From NCBI GenBank assembly GCA_016280485.1, contig JAEEGU010000127.1:1-19485 (forward strand): a stretch of 19,485 nt of DNA. The letters run 5' to 3'. The stretch is from Bacillota bacterium. Its GTDB lineage: Bacteria; Bacillota; Clostridia; Peptostreptococcales; Anaerovoracaceae. The notes beneath the pieces were generated by a model. It ran no database searches. It saw only the letters and a list, made by a program, of their open reading frames with translations, and had not been told where the DNA came from. Below, in pieces: positions 14,304 to 19,485 of this stretch; position 1 is the first letter of the stretch; the number at the start of each line of letters is the position of its first letter. A program made the position numbers and the translations under genes.

Positions 14304-15500
14304 TTACCTCCCGGAGATGGCAAGTGCTCTGTCGATTATGGCGTTTGCCGCATCGAACTTGCTCATCTTTTCAAGCTCGTCACAAGAATCCTTTGTGATG
14401 ATTGTGATGACATTGGTATCGGTGCCGAAGCCGGCTCCCTCAACCTTCAGGTTGTTTGCAATTATCATGTCTATATTTTTCTTTGCAAGCTTCGCCCGCG
14501 AGTTTTCAATCATGTTTTCCGTTTCCATGGAAAAACCGCAAATTACCTGGCCCGGCTTTCTGTTTTCGCCTAAATTTTTTAATATGTCCTGCGTGCGCTT
14601 AAGCGGAATCGACATGTCATCGTCCTTTTTCTTTATTTTGTTGTCGGCAACGGTAACCGGTGTGTAGTCGGCAACAGCCGCAGCCTTAAATATGAAGTCG
14701 CACCCGCCTGCACGGGCTGCCACTGCCTCATACATATCAGCCGCAGATTTGATGTTTACCGTCTCGACAAACATCGGCGGCTTTAGCGAAGTCTCTCCGC
14801 TTATAAGCGTAACCTCCGCCCCGCGGTAGGCCGCAGCCTTTGCAATGGCGTAGCCCATCTTGCCGGTTGAGTGGTTTGTGATGTAGCGCACCGGATCTAT
14901 TGCCTCCTGCGTCGGGCCTGCCGTCACGAGCACCTTTTTGCCTTCGAGGTCGTGAGGCATCGCAAGGTAGCGCAGTATGTGCTCATATATGTCCTCCGGC
15001 TCCGGCATCTTGCCATCGCCTGTGTCGCCGCAGGCAAGATATCCGCTTGCCGCATCGATTACGTCAAAGCCATATTTTTTGAGAGTCTTTATATTGTCCT
15101 GAGTTATAGGATTGTGATACATATTCGTGTTCATCGCAGGTACCACCATCTTTGGTGCGGTGCTCGCAATAACCGTTGTGGTCAGCATATCGTCCGCAAT
15201 GCCGTGAGCCAGCTTTGCAATTATGTTTGCGGTAGCGGGTGCGATGACAATGAGGTCGGCCGCCTTTGCAAGCGATATATGCTTTACATCGTATTTAAAG
15301 TCGCGATCGAACATTCCTACCACACATCTGTTGCCCGTTAAGGTTTCAAATGTGAGCGGCGTTATAAACTCCGTTGCATGCTCTGTCATTATGGTGCTTA
15401 CGTTAGCGCCCTGCTTTTTAAGCATCGATGCCAGCGTTGCGATTTTGTACGCTGCAATTCCGCCGCTTATGCAGAGCAGAATGTTCTTTTCTTTTAACAT
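14304..15500 (-). CDS. coaBC: Bifunctional phosphopantothenoylcysteine decarboxylase / phosphopantothenate--cysteine ligase
   Basis: A 398-residue enzyme for two steps of coenzyme A synthesis. The N-terminal flavoprotein decarboxylase (CoaC, 1-180) shows the active-site His74 (VKHISL), Asn124 in PAMNTNMYHNP (121-131) and Cys157 in ACGDTGDGKM. The C-terminal ligase (CoaB, about 188-398) shows VTAGPTQEAIDPVRYITNHS (192-211), STGKMG and the KIKKKDDDMSIPLKRTQDIL segment. I start at 15500, where AAAGGT is 7-8 bases upstream; the frame runs to 15566 but the extra residues are not conserved and contain the promoter. It is the first gene of a coaBC-murC-glmU unit, an insertion relative to Bacillus, where spoVG adjoins glmU. 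Confidence 0.96.
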   Translation of the reverse strand: MLKEKNILLCISGGIAAYKIATLASMLKKQGANVSTIMTEHATEFITPLTFETLTGNRCVVGMFDRDFKYDVKHISLAKAADLIVIAPATANIIAKLAHGIADDMLTTTVIASTAPKMVVPAMNTNMYHNPITQDNIKTLKKYGFDVIDAASGYLACGDTGDGKMPEPEDIYEHILRYLAMPHDLEGKKVLVTAGPTQEAIDPVRYITNHSTGKMGYAIAKAAAYRGAEVTLISGETSLKPPMFVETVNIKSAADMYEAVAARAGGCDFIFKAAAVADYTPVTVADNKIKKKDDDMSIPLKRTQDILKNLGENRKPGQVICGFSMETENMIENSRAKLAKKNIDMIIANNLKVEGAGFGTDTNVITIITKDSCDELEKMSKFDAANAIIDRALAISGR

Positions 15501-15537
15501 TTTATCTACCTTTCTTCCCATATGTCCCCAATATATT

Positions 15538-15566
15538 ATTATGCTCCTAAATGGCTCCCATGTCAA
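15538..15566 (-). promoter_or_regulatory. Promoter for coaBC-murC-glmU unit
   Basis: Minus strand TTGACA (15561-15566), 17 bases, CATAAT (15538-15543): perfect -35 and 5/6 -10. It sits immediately after the spoVG terminator and would start transcription about 30 bases before the coaBC ATG. Confidence 0.75.
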
Positions 15567-15603
15567 AACAAATAAAAAGCGACAGCCCGATTACCGTCGC
15601 TTT
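15567..15603 (-). terminator. Terminator of spoVG
   Basis: AAAGCGAC (15576-15583) and GTCGCTTT (15596-15603) form a perfect 8-bp stem with a 12-base loop. On the minus strand it is followed by TTTTTATTTGTTTT. It begins about 40 bases after the spoVG stop, so spoVG is probably a single-gene message. Confidence 0.8.
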
Positions 15604-15643
15604 AAATACATATTTTTTTCTGTTCTTTTGAGATAGCGCAAGG

Positions 15644-15928
15644 CTAGTTTTCACCCGAGCCGTCTGTGCCCTCTGCGAGTACCTTTTCATACTCGGCAAA
15701 GACTGCCTCTTTGATCTTGTTTCTCGTTTCGGATACGAGAGGATGCGCGATGTCTCTGAAGTCGCCCTCGCCCATCTTGCGGGATGGCATTGCGACAAAT
15801 AAACCATTCTGTCCCTCGATGATCTTGATATCATGTACTACAAATTCGTCATCAAAGGTAATGGAAACAACCGCCTTCATCTTGCCTTCGTCGTTTACCT
15901 TACGAACTCTAACATCCGTGATATTCAT
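15644..15928 (-). CDS. spoVG: SpoVG, RNA/DNA-binding regulator
   Basis: A 94-residue SpoVG protein, a small nucleic-acid-binding regulator conserved far beyond spore formers and affecting septation, capsule and virulence gene expression. The family text is clear: MNITDVRVRKVNDEGKMKAV, SITFDDEFVVHDIKIIEG, GLFVAMPSRKMGEGDFRDIA, HPL. I start at 15928 because the conserved domain begins there. The SD-like AAGGAAAGGTGG lies somewhat far upstream (about 12 bases), and an in-frame ATG at 15958 would add ten residues. It has its own promoter just after purR and a terminator. The purR-spoVG order matches Bacillus, without yabJ between them. Confidence 0.96.
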   Translation of the reverse strand: MNITDVRVRKVNDEGKMKAVVSITFDDEFVVHDIKIIEGQNGLFVAMPSRKMGEGDFRDIAHPLVSETRNKIKEAVFAEYEKVLAEGTDGSGEN

Positions 15929-15976
15929 TAAATGAGACACCACCTTTCCTTGAAGCATAACAAATCACGTTAAGTA

Positions 15977-16005
15977 ATTATACCACACTAAAAATCAAGT
16001 AGCAA
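15977..16005 (-). promoter_or_regulatory. Promoter for spoVG
   Basis: Minus strand TTGCTA (16000-16005), 17 bases, TATAAT (15977-15982), with TGG before the -10. It starts 6 bases after the purR stop. The shape is housekeeping (sigma-A), unlike the sigma-H promoter of B. subtilis spoVG. Confidence 0.7.
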
Positions 16006-16011
16006 GGAAAA

Positions 16012-16824
16012 TTATCCAAAAATCTGACTATTCGGAAATACCCTGATTTGCTTTTCTTCGGGATTAACCTCATCCATATAAACAAGCGGCACATAGTCGG
16101 CGATTTTCTTTTTCTCCGGCTGCACGCTGGCGATTATGACACCGACACCGGCAACGCTGACATCAAACTCCGAAAGGATTTCGGTGATACCCTTTATTGA
16201 GCCGCCGCCCCTCATGAAGTCGTCTATTATTATCGCCTCGGAGCCCGGCTCCACGGCACGCTTTGCAATCGACATCTTCTGTACGCGGTCATACGAACCC
16301 GAAAAGTAGTTGATTGAAACCGTCGAGCCTTCGCTTATCTTTGTCTCGCGCCTGATTATCACAAGTGGCAGATTCAGCATCTGTGCGAGCATTGTCGCCA
16401 CCGGGATGCCCTTTGTCTCTATCGTTGCGATGTAGTCGGCATTTTTCGAGTAAAACTTGCGCGCAAAGACCGTTGCCGCCTTTCGCATAAGGCTGCCGTT
16501 TCCCATTATGTCGGAGGTGTAGAGAAACCCTCCGCCCAGCACACGACTCTTGTCCTGAAGCTCTTCGCAAAGCTCGCGCTGCAGAAGCTCAACATCTTCG
16601 TCGGATATGCTCGGAATGTAGCGCACGCCGCCGCTTGCTCCCGATGTTGTGACGATTTCACCCGCCTTCATTTCCTTCATCAGCTCGGCCGCCATGTGTA
16701 AATCTTCGCTTATGCTGCTCTTCGCCGCTCCGAACATTTCACAAAAGTAGCCAAGGCTAAAGTCCTTGCATGGTGCATCGCTCAAAATCTTAACAAGTGC
16801 CGCAACTCTTTCTGTCCTTTTCAT
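16012..16824 (-). CDS. purR: Purine operon repressor PurR
   Basis: A 270-residue Gram-positive PurR. It has an N-terminal winged-helix DNA-binding domain (about 1-70, with CEMFGAAKSSISEDLHM) and a C-terminal phosphoribosyltransferase-like domain. The PRPP-binding motif IIIDDFMRGGGSIKG is at 198-212. In Bacillus, PurR binds PurBox sites and represses purine synthesis and transport genes; PRPP relieves this. Size and domain order are normal. GAGGAAAAGG precedes the ATG. It follows the DUF2156-GNAT gene by 26 bases and precedes spoVG, in the usual Firmicute order. Confidence 0.96.
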   Translation of the reverse strand: MKRTERVAALVKILSDAPCKDFSLGYFCEMFGAAKSSISEDLHMAAELMKEMKAGEIVTTSGASGGVRYIPSISDEDVELLQRELCEELQDKSRVLGGGFLYTSDIMGNGSLMRKAATVFARKFYSKNADYIATIETKGIPVATMLAQMLNLPLVIIRRETKISEGSTVSINYFSGSYDRVQKMSIAKRAVEPGSEAIIIDDFMRGGGSIKGITEILSEFDVSVAGVGVIIASVQPEKKKIADYVPLVYMDEVNPEEKQIRVFPNSQIFG

Positions 16825-16850
16825 AATCCTTTTCCTCGGAATAGGTTCGT

Positions 16851-18344
16851 TTATATAACTCTCTCAAAATACATGAAGCCTTCATCCTCGCCCACCTGCT
16901 TCATCGAGTGAGCGATGGCTTTTGCACTCGGCTCATTTTCTTTGTAGCAATATGCCTTAAGCTTTGCAAAGCCGATGGTGTAGAGGCCGAAATCACCCGC
17001 AAGCTTAAATGCCGGTGCCGAAAGCCCTCTGCCGCAATACTCCGGAAGGAGCCGCCAGCCAAGCTTTGCCGAGCCTCTGCCGTCCACCACGAAGTACACC
17101 GCTTCGCCTATGAAACGTCCGTCGAGCCTTATGGCAAGAGAAAGTGCGGAGCCGTCCGTAAAAGCCTTTCTCGCTGCCTCAAGGAAACAGCCCGGCACAG
17201 GGTTTGGGATATCCTTTTTGTAATCGTAGCCCCAGAACCGGTTGTGACTGTCGTCAAGGCAGAGCCTGTCGTAGTCATTGCTGTCTGAGTCACAGATCGG
17301 CGAAAGCGACAGATGTAGAGGTTTATCGCCCGGGAACTGCATTGAAATGAGTTCCCCGCCGTCTGTAAGGCTCTCTATGCTTTCCGCAAACTCCGAAAGC
17401 TCGCCCGTTATTTCAAACTCGCCGTTTGGAATAAGCCTAATTGGATGATACTGCGTTTTGCTGGTCCTAAGTCCCGCATCCGCTGCATCGTCCTCGCGGT
17501 TCATGTACTTTGCCCTGCCAAGGCAAACCTTTGCAAACTCATTTACAACGAAAGGATAGCAGCCGTTAAAGCCCGGAAGGCACTTTTCTATCTGCACATC
17601 GATGCAGTCGCCGAACCTTTCGCCCGCGCATAGCGCTATGATTCGCCCGTCAAGCTCCACGCAGCACGAAAGCGTCGGGCATTCGCACTCAGAAAGCATG
17701 TATTCCCTCGCATAAGCAAGCTCCTTTTCCGCAAAATCGGACTGCTTTGTAAATGCGGATTCAAACTCCTCAAAGAAGGCTTTGACCTTTTCGCAGTCAC
17801 CTTTTCCTAGGGGCCTGAAGACTGCACCCGGCCAGTCCTTTATAAAATGCTTTATGTGGTTTCGCTGCGCGCTGTATTTCCTGCCTGCAAAGCTCGCCAA
17901 ATCCTCGGTCAGATAGAGATAATCCGCCGTTAGCCTGTTTGTAGTCACCTTGTAGCTTTTGTAGCGCCTGCAAAGATATTCGGACTGGTCCTCATCAAGG
18001 GCGATGAAACGAAGAAGCTGCCCCGTGTTTTCGGTGTGCTCATCGAGCCTGTCAAGTACAGTGGCAAGATTCTCATCTTCAAAAAGAGAGCTGCCTTCGG
18101 CCGCTGCGCCCGCAACCGGCTCTGCATCGGCAGGATACGGGAACAGATAGGAAACCTTACCTTTATGCCAGATTCGGATAATCACATATCCGCATTCCAC
18201 AGCAAACTCCGTTTCGTAGGTTCCCTGCCACATGAGCCTCTGTCCCGCGCAATAGGCAGTCGAAAGGAACGGACACTTTTCGGTAAACGCCCTCAGGTCC
18301 TGTAGTGAGTCTCTATCAAGTTTTCGGAATTTGATTTCGTACAT
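16851..18344 (-). CDS. Two-domain protein: DUF2156 (LPG-synthase C-terminal-like) fused to GNAT acetyltransferase
   Basis: A 497-residue, apparently cytoplasmic protein with no signal peptide or membrane segment. Residues about 1-312 look like a DUF2156 domain, related to the catalytic part of aminoacyl-phosphatidylglycerol synthases: GRKYSAQRNHIKHFIKDWPG (154-173) and MNREDDAADAGLRTSKTQYH (281-300) followed by PIRL. After a linker, residues about 340-497 look like a RimJ/RimL-type GNAT acetyltransferase: NRFWGYDY (368-375), LSLAIRLDGRFIGEAVYFVV, GWRLLPEYCGRG (429-440) and KENEPSAKAI. Both folds are acyltransferase-like; substrates are unknown. The start (18344) has no SD and lies 6 bases after the aminopeptidase stop, so it is probably translated by coupling. 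Confidence 0.75.
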   Translation of the reverse strand: MYEIKFRKLDRDSLQDLRAFTEKCPFLSTAYCAGQRLMWQGTYETEFAVECGYVIIRIWHKGKVSYLFPYPADAEPVAGAAAEGSSLFEDENLATVLDRLDEHTENTGQLLRFIALDEDQSEYLCRRYKSYKVTTNRLTADYLYLTEDLASFAGRKYSAQRNHIKHFIKDWPGAVFRPLGKGDCEKVKAFFEEFESAFTKQSDFAEKELAYAREYMLSECECPTLSCCVELDGRIIALCAGERFGDCIDVQIEKCLPGFNGCYPFVVNEFAKVCLGRAKYMNREDDAADAGLRTSKTQYHPIRLIPNGEFEITGELSEFAESIESLTDGGELISMQFPGDKPLHLSLSPICDSDSNDYDRLCLDDSHNRFWGYDYKKDIPNPVPGCFLEAARKAFTDGSALSLAIRLDGRFIGEAVYFVVDGRGSAKLGWRLLPEYCGRGLSAPAFKLAGDFGLYTIGFAKLKAYCYKENEPSAKAIAHSMKQVGEDEGFMYFERVI

Positions 18345-18350
18345 AAAATT

Positions 18351-19485
18351 TTATTTTAAGAATGCTCTGTATGCCAGATAAGAATGATAGAGGTCATACT
18401 TTGAGATCTGTTCATAAGGCGCATGCATCGAGATTACAGGCACGCCGCAGTCGAGGACCTCCATACCCTTGTCGGCAAGGATGTAAGCGATTGTACCGCC
18501 GCCACCTTCGTCAACCTTGCCCATTTCGCAGAACTGGTAGCTTACATTGTTTGCTTCCATGATGCCGCGAACCTCGCCGATGAACTCTGCGTTGGCATCT
18601 GATGCTCCGGACTTACCGCGGGAACCTGTGTACTTGCAGAATGCGATGCCGCCTGCAAGATATGCCGCGTTCTGCTTTTCCATAACGTAAGCGTAGGTCG
18701 GATCGTATGCCGCCGTTACGTCAGCCGAAAGGCATCTTGAGTTTGAAAGAAGTCTCTGCAGTGAGTATGGGCTGTTATAGCCGAGCTTTTCGAGGAGCTG
18801 ACCGAGGAAGAGTTCAAAATTCATGGACTTCATACCGGTGTTGCCCTGGGAGCCGACCTCTTCCTTGTCGGAGAGGAGGCAAACTGCAGTCTTCTTTGGC
18901 TTTTTGATGTCGAGAAGTGCCATCAGCTCAGGGAATGCACAAACTCTGTCGTCATGTCCGTACGCGCCGATGAGACCCTCGTCAAAGCCGATGTTGCGAG
19001 CCTTGAATGCAGGCACTACTTCGAGCTCTGCGGATACAAAATCTCTTTCGCTTATACCGTACTTTTTGTTCAGGATGCTAAGGATGTTCTTTTTGATTGC
19101 GCTTGCAGCCGGCTTTTCCTCGCCCTTGTCGTCCTTTTCGTTAGGAACAGGAATGCTGCCTACGATTACATTGAGGTCCTCACCTGCGATTGCTTCGTTA
19201 AGCGGCTTTTTGTTCTGCTGCGCGGAAAGGTGCGGCAGAAGATCCGAAATTACAAAGATTGGATCCTTGTCGTCTTCGCCCACGCATACATCAACTGTCT
19301 TGCCGTTTGCAAGGGATACAACCCCGTGAAGTGCGAGTGGAATGGTAGTCCACTGATACTTGCGGATACCGCCGTAGTAATGAGTCTTGAAAAGTGCGAT
19401 TTCACCATCCTCGTAGAGCGGATTCGGCTTTAAGTCGAGTCTCGGTGAGTCGATGTGCGCTCCGCAGAGGTTGATACCGTTTTCG
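18351..19485 (-). CDS. M18 family aminopeptidase (5' end beyond window)
   Basis: The frame stays open to the right edge, so the N-terminus lies outside. About 378 residues are visible of a family usually 430-480 long. This is a zinc-dependent cytoplasmic aminopeptidase releasing N-terminal residues, often acidic ones. Expected metal and catalytic features are present: GAHIDSPRLDLKPNPLYE right at the edge (His and Asp ligands), GAYGHDDRVCAF (Asp), DKEEVGSQGNTG (catalytic and ligand Glu), SADVTAAYDP, and the C-terminal ISMHAPYEQISKYDLYHSY with the last His ligand. It is the first gene visible in the aminopeptidase-GNAT-purR unit; any promoter is outside. Confidence 0.93.
   Translation of the reverse strand, partial: ENGINLCGAHIDSPRLDLKPNPLYEDGEIALFKTHYYGGIRKYQWTTIPLALHGVVSLANGKTVDVCVGEDDKDPIFVISDLLPHLSAQQNKKPLNEAIAGEDLNVIVGSIPVPNEKDDKGEEKPAASAIKKNILSILNKKYGISERDFVSAELEVVPAFKARNIGFDEGLIGAYGHDDRVCAFPELMALLDIKKPKKTAVCLLSDKEEVGSQGNTGMKSMNFELFLGQLLEKLGYNSPYSLQRLLSNSRCLSADVTAAYDPTYAYVMEKQNAAYLAGGIAFCKYTGSRGKSGASDANAEFIGEVRGIMEANNVSYQFCEMGKVDEGGGGTIAYILADKGMEVLDCGVPVISMHAPYEQISKYDLYHSYLAYRAFLK

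Noticed and set aside
18351..19283. Short aminopeptidase starting at the GTG at 19283
   Set aside because: The frame continues without a stop to the window edge and encodes the conserved GAHIDSPRLDLKP metal motif, so the gene is simply cut by the edge.

Overview
The window looks like chromosomal DNA of a clostridial Firmicute. Shine-Dalgarno (SD) sites are strong AGGAGG-type, promoters are TTGACA/TATAAT-type with 17-base spacers, and gene order follows the Bacillus/Clostridium purR-spoVG-glmU-prs-pth-mfd-spoVB-mazG-hup-rqcP (yabO) neighbourhood. The sporulation genes that usually sit here (spoVT, yabP, yabQ, fin, divIC) are absent, which suggests a non-sporulating or reduced lineage. I would guess the Anaerovoracaceae/Mogibacterium area, but the sequence alone does not prove this. 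Nearly everything is ordinary chromosome on the minus strand; I see no prophage, transposase, CRISPR array or tRNA.

Reading the minus strand from the right edge: an M18 aminopeptidase (5' end beyond the window), a two-domain DUF2156-GNAT protein and purR form one unit. spoVG follows with its own promoter and terminator. A strong promoter then drives coaBC-murC-glmU(C-terminal half only), covering coenzyme A synthesis and cell-wall precursors. prs has its own promoter, then pth and mfd overlap (PRPP synthesis, translation recycling, transcription-coupled repair). A new promoter in the last codons of mfd starts an MTA/SAH deaminase-spoVB-mazG group, followed by hup with a terminator. The S4-domain rqcP gene follows a palindromic repeat.

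On the left, folT is the only plus-strand gene. It encodes the folate-specific subunit of an ECF transporter and is preceded by a well-formed tetrahydrofolate riboswitch. The riboswitch appears to act on translation, through a hairpin that buries the SD. Divergent from folT is an MFS permease whose predicted transcript starts within a few bases of its ATG, so it may be leaderless. folT and rqcP converge on one strong bidirectional terminator.

The first ~315 bases hold no gene. They contain two consensus promoters in tandem pointing left and a structured leader. I read this as the start of an rRNA operon whose 16S gene lies just beyond the left edge.

The most interesting points are the THF riboswitch with its visible mutually exclusive pairings, the half-length GlmU lacking its uridyltransferase domain, the likely leaderless MFS transcript, the tandem rRNA-type promoters, and the repeat that supplies the SD of rqcP.
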